NCBI RefSeq assembly: GCF_051521495.1
Contig: NZ_CP150355.1
Location: 8,060,001-8,124,000, forward strand
Direction of reading: 5' to 3'
Source of the DNA: Sorangium sp051521495
Lineage (GTDB): Bacteria; Myxococcota_A; Polyangia; Polyangiales; Polyangiaceae
DNA: 64,000 nt
The first letter of the stretch is position 1, and each line of letters opens with the position of its first letter. Both the position numbers and the translations under genes were made by a program. The notes under the pieces were generated by a model. That model was given only the letters and a program-made list of their open reading frames with translations, ran no database searches and was not told the DNA's origin. Below, one piece after another: positions 50,985 to 60,300 of the stretch.

Positions 50985-52249
50985 GGCGCGCCTCGCGCCG
51001 CAGCCGGGGTGAACTGGGACGCGAACCTCCCCTTCCACCAGTCGCGCAGCAGGAGCGACGCAAAGACGAACGCGCCGGCGTCGTTGTCCACGAGGTATCC
51101 GTCGTGCTTCAGCACGTCCATGACCCGTCGCAGCACATCCTCAGGCTTATCCCCCGACACCACTGGCTCCACGATCGCCGCGCTGTCTCTCGCAAACGTC
51201 ATCGCCGCCCCCGACGTCAGGATCCCGACGACCGCCGCCTCCGTCAGCAGATCCAGCGTGAGCGGCAGGTCCTTCTGCCCGAGCACCAGCTTCAGCCTCT
51301 CCTCCATATGGCTGAGCTCCGCGTGCCCGCGCGTGCTGAGCATGCTGTGCTGGTAAACGCGCTCGACGTCCTCGAGGGACACCTCTTGCTGGCCGCGGCG
51401 CTTCGTATCGTTGTACACGTGGTTGAAGAACATCTGTACGTGGTGGGGAATGCACGAGCCGAGCTTCTCCACCATGCGCCGCGCCGCGCCGTCGAGCAGC
51501 GCCACACTGTAGTTGTTCGCGAGAGCCTCCAGGCACCCGGCGGCCGTCTCGTCATCCCACGGGCGCAGCTCGAACGGGGTGAACGTGTTGATCGTGGCGC
51601 TCAGGCCGGCCTGGCGCAGCACAGGCTCAAGCCCGATCGAGCCAGCGACGACGAGCCGGATCTTCGATCGATGCTTGATGGTCTGCGCGCGCAGGAACGA
51701 CAGGAACTCGTCCGTGAGCTTCCTCCGCTCCGGCGTGATGTCGTAGTCATCCCCCTTGAGGAGTCGGTTGACGAGGATCGGCAGCTCGTCCATGAAGATG
51801 ACGACAGGCTTATCGGCGTCGGCGAGCGCATCGAAGAGCCGCTCGCCCTTGGCCTGCCAGTTCTGCTTCAGGTGCTCGCGAAACGTGAGCTTGAACTCCT
51901 CGGTGCCGAGCGACTCGAGCCGCTCGGCCTTGTCCCGCACGAGCTCCTTCGCCCTGTCCCAGAGCGTCTGGTGAGGCCTCGTGGCCACGCCAAGCTCGAC
52001 GATCGCGTCCTCGCCGCTCTGGGACCTCTGCAGATCGAGGAACAAGCACTTGTAGTTCCCCTGCTCGAGCTCCTCGCTGAGCTTACGCATCAAGCTCGTC
52101 TTGCCCACGCGCCGCGGTGCAGCGATGAGGATGTTCGCCCCCTCGCCCAGGAGTTCCTTGAGATCCCAGACCTCTTGCTCCCGGTTCCAGAACCGCTCGC
52201 CGCTCACCCAGTTCCCCACCTCCCGGACGAGCTTCGCCTTGCCTTGCAT
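50981..52249 (-). CDS. P-loop ATPase (archaeal-ATPase/ORC-like), first gene of the pair
   Basis: This 422-residue protein starts FWNREQEVWDLKELL, then Walker A APRRVGKTSL (about 44-53), Walker B VVIFMDELPILV, sensor-like IRLVVAGSIGLEPVLR and the FELRPWDDETA segment typical of the archaeal-type AAA_14/AAA_35-like ATPases. The C-terminus (MDVLKHDGYLVDNDAGAFVFASLLLRDWWKGRF) is a winged helix that often binds DNA or holds the ATPase closed. ATG at 52249 gives the full N-terminus but its Shine-Dalgarno is poor. It overlaps the second ATPase by 4 bp. Together they may form a switch system, possibly a defence or stress module; there is no nuclease, protease or toxin fused to either. Confidence 0.8.
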   Translation of the reverse strand: MQGKAKLVREVGNWVSGERFWNREQEVWDLKELLGEGANILIAAPRRVGKTSLMRKLSEELEQGNYKCLFLDLQRSQSGEDAIVELGVATRPHQTLWDRAKELVRDKAERLESLGTEEFKLTFREHLKQNWQAKGERLFDALADADKPVVIFMDELPILVNRLLKGDDYDITPERRKLTDEFLSFLRAQTIKHRSKIRLVVAGSIGLEPVLRQAGLSATINTFTPFELRPWDDETAAGCLEALANNYSVALLDGAARRMVEKLGSCIPHHVQMFFNHVYNDTKRRGQQEVSLEDVERVYQHSMLSTRGHAELSHMEERLKLVLGQKDLPLTLDLLTEAAVVGILTSGAAMTFARDSAAIVEPVVSGDKPEDVLRRVMDVLKHDGYLVDNDAGAFVFASLLLRDWWKGRFASQFTPAAARGAP

Positions 52250-52332
52250 GGGCTGAACCTACCCCGCCGCCGACCGCTCGCAACAGTTTCGTTGGCAAGC
52301 GAGCCGTCCGCGGCCCGGCGCGCACCGCCGCC

Positions 52333-53307
52333 TCAGATCACGCGGTCCACGAGCGGCTCCCCCCGCTCGAACCGACGCAGGTTCGCCAGGAAATGCTCCA
52401 CCTGCGCCATCGGCTCCTCGCGCCGCCCGCCGGCCGCGTGCGGCGTGATGACGCAACCCGGGGCGCGCCAGAGCGGGTGTTCCGGCGGCAGCGGCTCGGG
52501 ATCCGTCACGTCGAGGTACGCGCCCGCGATCCGGCGCGCCTCGAGCGCCTCGAGCAGCGCTGCCTGATCCACCGTGACGCCACGGCCGACGTTGAAGAAC
52601 CACGCGTCCGGCCGCATCCGCGCGAGCAGCGCGGACGATACCAGCCGCCGCGTGCCCTCGGCCTCGGGCAGGCTCGAGACCACGTGATCCGCCCAGGCGA
52701 AGGCGTCGCCCAGCTCTTCCCGCGCGACCACGCGGAACGGCTCGTCGCCGCGGGAGCGGGCGCGCAGGACGCGCAGATCCACCTCGAACGGGGCGAGCAG
52801 CGCGGCGAGGCGGCGGCCGATGGCGCCGAAGCCGAGGAGGAGCACCCGCCGGCCGCGCAGGAGCGCGCTCCTCGACCGCAGGGACGCATCGGGCCAGCCG
52901 CGCGGGCCGAGCTGGTTCTCGAGGCACTCGGGCAGCCGCCGCGAGGCCGAGAGCAGGAACGCGAGCGCGTGCTCCGCGCAGGGATCGGCGTAGACGCCGC
53001 TGCTCGTCGTCAGGGCGGCGCCGCGGGCGGCGAGCGCGGCGCGCACGGCCGCCACGTCGTACCGGGCATAGCCCGCGGTGCTGAGGTGCACCCAGCGGAG
53101 GCGCGGGGCCGCGCACACGTCGTCGGGGTGCGGCTGGCCAAAGACGACCTCGGCGCCCAAGACGACCGGATCCGGCGCGACGACGGCGAGGTTCTTCGCG
53201 GAGCGCGCCGCGGCCAGCTCGAGCGCGTGCGGCCTGACGCCCTCCACGAGCGAGCGCGCCGCCTCCGCCGGGAAGATCACGGTGCTCGCGATGCTCAACC
53301 GCTCCAC
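52333..53307 (-). CDS. D-isomer-specific 2-hydroxyacid dehydrogenase family protein
   Basis: This protein is about 324 residues. The NAD(P) domain has GFGAIGRRLAALL (GxGxxG) and the catalytic trio expected for this family: Arg in NVGRGVTVD, Glu in DVTDPEP and His in VITPHAAGG. The substrate domain opens with a strand and RPHALELAAARSAKNLAVVAPDP. GTG 53307 is chosen because AAGGGG lies 5 bases upstream; it overlaps the stop of the upstream aldo/keto reductase gene by 13 bp. The two NAD(P)H enzymes are probably one transcript. The substrate is a 2-oxo/2-hydroxy acid of unknown identity. Confidence 0.9.
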   Translation of the reverse strand: MERLSIASTVIFPAEAARSLVEGVRPHALELAAARSAKNLAVVAPDPVVLGAEVVFGQPHPDDVCAAPRLRWVHLSTAGYARYDVAAVRAALAARGAALTTSSGVYADPCAEHALAFLLSASRRLPECLENQLGPRGWPDASLRSRSALLRGRRVLLLGFGAIGRRLAALLAPFEVDLRVLRARSRGDEPFRVVAREELGDAFAWADHVVSSLPEAEGTRRLVSSALLARMRPDAWFFNVGRGVTVDQAALLEALEARRIAGAYLDVTDPEPLPPEHPLWRAPGCVITPHAAGGRREEPMAQVEHFLANLRRFERGEPLVDRVI

Positions 53308-54104
53308 GGATGCCCCTTCACCCCGTGCACGACGCGCCCGAACGCCCGCATCCGCGCCTCCTCGTCCGCGGTGAGCGGCCCCTTCGCGAGCGCGTCGAGG
53401 TTCTCCTCCATCTCGGCGCGGCTCTTCGGCCCCGTCAGCGCGAGATCCACGTGCGGGCTGGAGAGCTGGAATCGATAGCAGTCGCCCGCCGTCATCGCCG
53501 GGCCGTCCCAGCCGTTCGGCTTCTTGAGGAGGCGCCGCCACGCCGTCGCCGTGTAGGCGAGGACGCTCGGCTTCGCGTCGCGCACGTGCGGGAAGATGTC
53601 ACGCTCCGCCCCGGGATGCGCGGCGTTGTAGCGGATCATGAGCAGATCGAGCGGCGACGACGCGGCCAGCGCGCCTGCGCGCGGGCGGTCGTGGATGCTC
53701 ACCCCGATCGCCCGCACCTTGCCGCTCTCGCGCAGGTGCACGAGCTCGCGCTCGGTCGCGCTCGTCCACGCCGAGCCGATGCCGAGCCAGCCGAGCAGGT
53801 AGACGTCGAGGTGATCGGTCCCGAGATCGCGCAGGAGCTTCTCCGCGCCCCGGCGCACGCCCCAGCCGAACCAGCCGAGGTGCGCGAAGCCGACCACCGC
53901 CACGTTGTCGCGGCGCTGCTTCAGCGCCTCGCGCAGCGGATTGCCGAGCCCACCCGCGCGCATGGTCCAGAGGAAGAGGTTGACGCCGCGGTCCATCGCC
54001 GCGCGCACGCCGTCCTCGTCGATGCCGTAGTTCGCCGCGAGGCCGAGCCGGAAGATGCGCTTGCCGTGAAGCGCGGTCGGCACGCGGTGGAGCCAGTCGT
54101 CCAT
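53295..54104 (-). CDS. Aldo/keto reductase family protein
   Basis: This 269-residue TIM-barrel protein opens FRLGLAANYGIDEDGVRAAMDRGVNLF, followed by LRDLGTDHLDVYLLGWLG, LVHLRESGKVRAIGVSIHD, LLMIRYNAAH and, near the end, DLALTGPKSRAEMEENLDAL, which is the NADPH-binding C-terminal turn of AKRs. The Asp50-Tyr55-type catalytic site is not obvious in its standard wording (WTMRAGGLGNPLREAL occupies it), so activity may differ. ATG 54104 has only a weak ribosome site. It overlaps the dehydrogenase gene downstream, suggesting a joint role in reducing carbonyl compounds. Confidence 0.8.
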   Translation of the reverse strand: MDDWLHRVPTALHGKRIFRLGLAANYGIDEDGVRAAMDRGVNLFLWTMRAGGLGNPLREALKQRRDNVAVVGFAHLGWFGWGVRRGAEKLLRDLGTDHLDVYLLGWLGIGSAWTSATERELVHLRESGKVRAIGVSIHDRPRAGALAASSPLDLLMIRYNAAHPGAERDIFPHVRDAKPSVLAYTATAWRRLLKKPNGWDGPAMTAGDCYRFQLSSPHVDLALTGPKSRAEMEENLDALAKGPLTADEEARMRAFGRVVHGVKGHPWSG

Positions 54105-54293
54105 CGGCCGGATCTTACACCACCTCGATCGATCTCGTCGGTCCCCGCGCGCCGCAGAGCTCGGCGCCGCGCCCCTGCGCAGCGCAGGATTCCCGCGGCG
54201 TCACGGCGTTCGAGCCCCCGAAAAGGCCGCCCGGCGCGCCGCAGATTCGCCACCCACGGCCGCCTCGACCTGTGCGAAACTCCCGGGCCACCG

Positions 54294-56087
54294 ATGGGCC
54301 AGGACACCTCTCCCCGGTGCGCCGGCTGTAGCGCTCCCCTCCCGGAGAACGCCCGCTTCTGCCCCTCGTGCGGCCAGCTCGTCGCCGATCCCGGCGCCGG
54401 CTTCGCCGCGACGGCGTTCCCCGCGACCCAGCTCGGCGCCGTGGCGCTACCGCCAGCTCCCCTGCCGCCAGCTCCCCTGCCGCTGCCGCCGGTGCGGCTC
54501 CTGCCCGGCACGGAGATCAGCGTCTATCGCATCGAGTCGACCCTCGGCGAGGGCGGCATGGGCGTCGTCTACCGCGCGCACGATCGGGCGCGCGAGCGCG
54601 TCGTGGCCGTCAAATGCCTGCACTCGAACCTCTGCGGCAACCCGGAGATCCGGCGGCGGTTCGCGCGGGAAGCGCGGGTGCTCCGCTCCTGGAGCCACGA
54701 GAACGTCGTCGCCGTCTACGATTTCGTCGAGCGCGATCACCTGCTCGCGATCGTCATGGAGTACGTCGAGGGATCGACGCTGGTGCGGCACCTCGAGCGG
54801 TGGCGCGGGCGCATCCCCTTCCAGGAGATCCGCGCGCTGTTCGGCGGCGTCCTCGACGCGATGGACGAGGGGCACCGCATGGGCATCATCCATCGCGACC
54901 TCAAGCCCGACAACATCCTGGTCACGACCGGGAAGGACGGCCTCTCGCCCAAGATCGTCGACTTCGGCATCGCCAAGATCCTGGAAGGGACGACGTACAC
55001 GCTGAGCGGCGCGTTCCTCGGAACGTGCTGCTACATGTCGCCCGAGCAGGTGAAGAGCCCGCATTCCGCGGATCGTCGCTCGGACATCTACTCTCTCGGC
55101 GTCACGCTCTACAAGCTGACGACAGGGCAGGTGCCGTTCGACAGCCCCAACTATTTCGCCGTGATGATGGCCCACGTCGCCGATGCCCCGGCGCCCCCCT
55201 CGTCGCTGCGCCCCGACATCCCTCCGGCCCTCGACCGGCTCGTGCTCGACGCGCTCTCGAAGGATCCGGCGGGGAGGCCGGCGTCGTGCGCGGAGTTCCG
55301 GGCGCGGCTCGACGAGGCGCTCGCGGAGTTCTCGCCCGCCCCGGCGCGGCCCTCGTCCGACGGGCGCGAGCTCGCGCCGACGGTCCGCGAGAAGACCGGC
55401 GAGCAGATGATCCTCGTCCCCGGCGGGCCGTTCCTGAGCGGGCAGCAGCGCAGGAAGGTCCATGTCGACGCCTTTTACATGGATCGCACGCCGGTCACGA
55501 ACCGGCAGTTCAAGGCGTTCCTCGACGTGACGGGGTATCGCCCCGAGGACGCGGACGCGAGCCGGTTCCTCGCCCACTTCAGGCGCGGCGAGATCCCCGC
55601 GGGCCTCGAGGATCACCCCGTGGTGTACGTGTCGTGGGACGACGCGCGGGCCTACGCCAACTGGGCCGGCAAGCGCCTGCCGACCGAGGCCGAGTGGGAG
55701 AAGGCCGCGCGCGGCACCGATGGCCGCAAATACCCGTGGGGGCGCCCCGAGCCGGGGCCCACGCGCGCGAACTACGACAACCGCGAGGGCGGGACGGTGC
55801 CCGTCGGCTCGCTGCCGGGAGGCGCCTCCCCCTATGGCATCCTCGACCTCGCCGGCAACGTCTGGGAGTGGTGCGAGGACTACGACGATCCGCACTTCTA
55901 TACAGATGGCCCCTCCCACAACCCGCGCAACACGCGGCCTTCGGATCGGCCGCTGCTCGTGATGCGGGGCGGCTCGTGGATGTACGGCGCGCAGTCGCTC
56001 CGCACCTGGGCGCGCACGAGCTTCGAGGCGCACTACCGCTTCGCCGACGGCGGCTTCCGCTGCGTGCGCACGGCCTCGTCGAGCTGA
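54294..56087 (+). CDS. Ser/Thr kinase fused to an FGE/SUMF1-type domain (Pkn1-like)
   Basis: This 597-residue protein starts at ATG 54294. Residues 9-26 form a zinc ribbon (CAGC ... CPSC). After a Pro-rich linker the kinase domain runs about 78-345: Gly loop LGEGGMGVVY, Lys in VAVKCL, HRDLKPDN, VDFGIAK, GTCCYMSPEQ. From about 370 to the end is a formylglycine-generating-enzyme-like fold: MILVPGGPFLSG, FYMDRTPVTNRQF, VVYVSWDDARAYANWAGKRLPTEAEWEKAARG, YGILDLAGNVWEWCEDY, LVMRGGSWMYG, FADGGFRC. The active-site Cys pair of true FGEs is not present in its usual form, so a binding role is possible. Pkn1-type kinases in chlamydiae share this layout. The target is unknown. Confidence 0.88.
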   Translation: MGQDTSPRCAGCSAPLPENARFCPSCGQLVADPGAGFAATAFPATQLGAVALPPAPLPPAPLPLPPVRLLPGTEISVYRIESTLGEGGMGVVYRAHDRARERVVAVKCLHSNLCGNPEIRRRFAREARVLRSWSHENVVAVYDFVERDHLLAIVMEYVEGSTLVRHLERWRGRIPFQEIRALFGGVLDAMDEGHRMGIIHRDLKPDNILVTTGKDGLSPKIVDFGIAKILEGTTYTLSGAFLGTCCYMSPEQVKSPHSADRRSDIYSLGVTLYKLTTGQVPFDSPNYFAVMMAHVADAPAPPSSLRPDIPPALDRLVLDALSKDPAGRPASCAEFRARLDEALAEFSPAPARPSSDGRELAPTVREKTGEQMILVPGGPFLSGQQRRKVHVDAFYMDRTPVTNRQFKAFLDVTGYRPEDADASRFLAHFRRGEIPAGLEDHPVVYVSWDDARAYANWAGKRLPTEAEWEKAARGTDGRKYPWGRPEPGPTRANYDNREGGTVPVGSLPGGASPYGILDLAGNVWEWCEDYDDPHFYTDGPSHNPRNTRPSDRPLLVMRGGSWMYGAQSLRTWARTSFEAHYRFADGGFRCVRTASSS

Positions 56088-56103
56088 GGGCGCGGGCGCG
56101 CGG

Positions 56104-56187
56104 GCGCCTGGTCGACCGGCGGCGGCGCACGAGCGCCTGGTCAACCGGCGGCGGCGCACGAGCGCCTGGTCAACCGGCGGTGGCGCG
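56104..56187. repeat. 29-bp tandem repeat (three copies) between two genes
   Basis: Three nearly identical 29 bp units starting GCGCCTGGTC(G/A)ACCGGCGGC occur at 56104, 56133 and 56162. The third is partial and runs up to the ABC gene leader. It is too short and too regular for CRISPR; it could affect spacing or expression of the following gene. Confidence 0.9.
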
Positions 56188-56206
56188 GATAGAACGCCGG
56201 GCGCAG

Positions 56207-57040
56207 ATGCAAACGAAGATGGCCAGGGCGAGCGGCGGCGTCCGCGTGCAGCTGACCGGCGTCCGGCGCGTCTTCCCGGTGCTGGACGACGCGGGCCGCG
56301 CGCCGAGGGGCGGCGCCCCGGGCGTGGTCGCGCTCGACGGCATCGATCTCGACATCGCCCCGGGCGCGTTCGTCGCGCTGCTCGGGCCCTCCGGGTGCGG
56401 CAAATCCACGCTGCTGCGGCTCGTCGCCGGGCTGGACCGCGCCGACGGCGGCGCGGCCGTCGTGGTGGCCGATGAGGCGCCGGGCCGCGGAGGCGGCGCG
56501 CGCGCGCCCATCGCGTACGTCTTCCAGGACGCTCATCTCCTGCCCTGGCGGAGCGTCCTCGAGAACGCGGCGCTGCCGCTCGAGCTCGCCGGAGCGCCGC
56601 TCGACGAGCGCCGCGCGGCGGCGCGGTCCGCGCTCGCCCAGGTCGGCCTCGCCGACGCGGGCGCGCGGTACCCGGCCGAGCTCTCCGGCGGCATGCGCAT
56701 GCGCGTGTCGCTGGCCCGCGCGCTGGTCACGCGCCCGCGGCTGCTCCTGCTCGACGAGCCGTTCGCCGCGCTCGACGAGCTCACGAGGAGCCGGCTCGAC
56801 GACGAGCTCCGCGCGCTCTGGGCCGAGCTCGGCATGACGGTGCTCTTCGTGACCCACTCGATCACCGAGGCCGCCTACCTCGCCGAGCGCGCCATCGTGC
56901 TCTCACCGCGGCCGGCGCGCATCGTCGCCGACCGCGCGCTCTCGCTGCCGGACGAGCGGACGGCCGCGCTGCGCACCGAGCCGTCGTTCGCGCGCGAGGT
57001 GCGCGCGCTGCAAGAGGCGCTGGAGAGCGGCGGGGCGTGA
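56207..57040 (+). CDS. ABC transporter ATP-binding protein (nitrate/sulfonate/taurine-type), orphan
   Basis: This 277-residue nucleotide-binding domain has Walker A GPSGCGKST, Q-loop FQDAHLLPWRSV, signature LSGGMRMRVSLARAL, Walker B LLLLDEPFAALD, D-loop and switch His in VTHSITEAAYLAERAIVLSPRPARI. The LLPWRSV wording and the closing RPARIV are typical of SsuB/TauB/NrtD importers for sulfonates, nitrate, cyanate or thiamine precursors. No permease or binding protein is in the window; the following gene is a surface lipoprotein and the preceding one a kinase. The ATG at 56207 and a second at 56219 are both possible. It may pair with a permease elsewhere. Confidence 0.85.
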   Translation: MQTKMARASGGVRVQLTGVRRVFPVLDDAGRAPRGGAPGVVALDGIDLDIAPGAFVALLGPSGCGKSTLLRLVAGLDRADGGAAVVVADEAPGRGGGARAPIAYVFQDAHLLPWRSVLENAALPLELAGAPLDERRAAARSALAQVGLADAGARYPAELSGGMRMRVSLARALVTRPRLLLLDEPFAALDELTRSRLDDELRALWAELGMTVLFVTHSITEAAYLAERAIVLSPRPARIVADRALSLPDERTAALRTEPSFAREVRALQEALESGGA

Positions 57041-57339
57041 AGCCGGCGAGCGGCGCCAAATACGCTATCGGACTCCTGCCCTGCAGGACACTCCGGCTCT
57101 AGAGCGCGGGCAGTGCGATCGGCATTCACGCCTACGTCACCTCCGATACGCCTCACATCCCGGAGCTCCCCGCCCCCACCGCGGCCGTCCCCACGGCTCG
57201 CATGGCCCGCGCCGCCTCTCCCCCGTTCGCCGCTGATCCCGCCGCGCGCGACGCCCATCGTGGGCAGAGCTCCCACTCGCCGCACGATCCCGCGCGCGAA
57301 CGCGCTTCCATGCCGACAGCGCGCCCGTACAATCGCCTC
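57041..57339. other. Intergenic region upstream of the VCBS/CARDB lipoprotein
   Basis: These 299 bp hold no credible gene. A few short palindromic stretches occur (for example GGCTCTAGAGC at 57093-57103). It probably contains the promoter of the lipoprotein gene. Confidence 0.4.
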
Positions 57340-60300
57340 ATGCCCACGTGCCCCCGGCAGTTGCTTCCCCGCGCCCTTCCTTGGTTTTGCCTCGCTCTAG
57401 CCGCCTGCGGCGGCGATCCGGATGTCGCGACGCCGCCCGGCGATGGCGGCGGGGGCGCCGGCGGGGCGAGCAGCAGCACGGGGGAAGGCGGCGGGTTCGT
57501 CGGGGCGACGAGCGGCTCGGGCGGCTCGGGTGGCAGCGAGAGCGGCTGTGAGGGCGTGAGCTGTCGGGCAGACCAGCACTGTGAGGACGAGGACGGACAA
57601 GGCACCTGCGTCAACAACACGTGCGACGACCTCACCTGCGACGCGACCGAGGTGTGCGAGACGCCGCCGGATGGGGGCGCCCGCTGCGTCGATATCGCGT
57701 GCCAGAGCGACCTCGAGTGTGCCTTCAACCAGTTCTGCGACGGCACCATCTGCGTCCTCGACACGTGCACCGCCGGCGCGCGGACGTGCGACGGCGACAG
57801 CCTCAGGCTGTGCGTGTCGAACGGCAGCACCACGAGAGAGCTCTTCACGTGCGGCGGAGACGCCTACTTCGAGAGCAAGTGCACCGACGACGGCGCGGGG
57901 AACGCCAGCTGCCCCTGCGAGGACGACTGGGACTGCCCCACCTACGCCTCCTGCGAGGTCGGCTCGTGCTCAGGCACCGGCGCCGCGCCCACGTGCCTCT
58001 TGCCGCCGGAGCCGTTCGCGGACGCCCTGCCGCAGAACGAGATCCAGTGGGGAGGGCAGAACCGCGCCAACTCCGACGCCGCCAACAGCCCGTTCAAGAC
58101 CTCGGCGCAGACCGTCATGACGCCGCTCGTCGCCAACCTCGACGACGACAACGGCGACGGGCTCATCAACGAGCTCGACTTCCCCGAGATCATCTTCACG
58201 ACGTTCTGCGGGTCGGAGTTCAGCAAGAACGGCGTCCTCCGCGTCATCCACGGCGGCGGCCCCAGCAAGGGAGGCAACTACCTCGCGGTGCTGGGCTCGC
58301 AGGTCTGGCACGAGGGCGACCCCATCGACGCGCCCTATACCTGCGACGACGCGACGCTGATGCCGACCGCCGGGCTGGCCGTCGGCGATCTCGACGGCGA
58401 CGGCGTCCCCGAGATCGTCGCGGTCACCGAGTCGTCGGGGCTCCAGATCTTCAGCAACACGGGCGAGACCAAGGTCCTCGCGAACAACCTCTGGGAGGGC
58501 TACAACGAGCCGTCGCCGGCGCTCGCCAACATCGATGGAGAGGGGCTGCCGGAGATCGTGGTCGGGCCGCACGTGTTCACGCTGCGCGTCGACGACGCGA
58601 CCCGCGAGCTCTCGATCGTCGACCACTTCAAGGGCGACAAGGCCCAGGGGCTGCAGGGGTCCCCGGCGAACCCGATGAACCGGCTCGGGCCCATCGCGTG
58701 CGTCGCGAACCTCAACGACGATCCCCGGCTGGAGATCGTCGCGGGCAGCACCGCCTATGCGCTGCCCCGCCCGCCGGCCGGCGTGAAGAGCAGGGCCGAG
58801 TGCGCGCCGCCCTACCCCAATAATGAAGAAGCGACCGCGTTCTGCGACGGGAAGCTCCTCGTCGTCTGGGACGGGCAGACCGTCAACGGCACGGTCGGGA
58901 TCCCGAACGCCCAGCGCGACGGCCTCTGCGCCGTGGCCGACGTCCTCGGGGCCGACCAGGCCGCCGCGCCCGGGCCGAACAACCCGCTCGATCAGCGCCC
59001 GGAGGTGATCCTGTTCAACAACGGGCACTTCTTCGTGCTCAACGGGCAAAACGGCACCATCCAGCGCCACCAGGCGCTGGGCGACGGCGCCAACTTCGAC
59101 GGCGGCGCCCCGAACGTGGACGACTTCGACGGCGACGGCTTCCCCGAGGTCGGCACGGCGTTCGGCCTCCGCTACATGATGTTCGATCTCCAGGCGCCGA
59201 CGGCGGAGTGCCCGGCCTGGCCGATCGCGTTCACCGACGCGGGCACGGGGCTGCAGGGCAACCCGGAGCGGACCCCGAACGGGAAGCCGTGCACCACCGA
59301 CGAGCAGTGCGGCGCCCCGGGCGCGGCGACGTGCAACAAGCAGCGAGGTGCCTGCGTCTGCTACCACAACGGCTGGCAGCGCGTGACCGAGGACGACTCG
59401 AGCCGCACCACCGGGTCGAGCGTGTTCGACTTCAACGGCGATGGGGCCGCCGAGGTCATCTACAACGACGAGTGCTACTTCCGCATCTACGACGGCGTGA
59501 CGGCCGACGTCCTGTTCAAGGTGCCCTCGCCGAGCCGCACCCGGTCCGAGTACCCGATCGTCGCCGACGTCGACAACGACGGCAACGCGGAGATCGTGTT
59601 CGGCACCTCGAACGAGTCGAACCACTGCTCGGAAGGCACCGACTACAACAACGGCCTCGAGGTCTGGGGCGCGCAGAACGACCTCTGGGTCTCGGCGCGC
59701 CGCATCTGGAACCAGCACAGCTACCACGTGACGAACGTGCTCGAGAGCGGCGGCATCCCCCTGCGGGAGCCCGAGAGCTGGAAGCCGTACGGCGGCCGCG
59801 TTTACAACACCTACCGCTCGAACCCGCGGTCGTACGGCATCGCGCCGGATCTCGCGCTGAGCGGCATCCAGGTCTCGTCGCCCGACGCCACCTGCGGCGA
59901 GCTCACCGACGAGGTCGCCATCACGGTGCGCGTCGAGAACCTCGGCGACCTCCGCGTGGGCCCCGGCGTCGCCGTGAAGTTCTACGGCGAGTGGGACACG
60001 CCGGACGTTGATGAGCCGCTCTACGGTGAGGACCTCGCCCCGCTGCAGTTCGTCCTCCAGACCAGCATCGAGCCACACAGCTCGCTGCTGCTCACGGTGG
60101 GCTACAACGCCGCGAACAACCCGCAGGGGACGCTGCCCGCCCGGGTGCGCGCGGTGGTCGACGAGGACGCCACCGAGCGCGAGTGCCACGAGGACAACAA
60201 CGCGCTCACCGCGCCCCTCGACGCCGGGAGCGCGCGCCCGGACCTCCAGATCGAGATCGGCCGGGTGACCGACGTGAAGTGCAACGTGCAGCAGGTCGAC

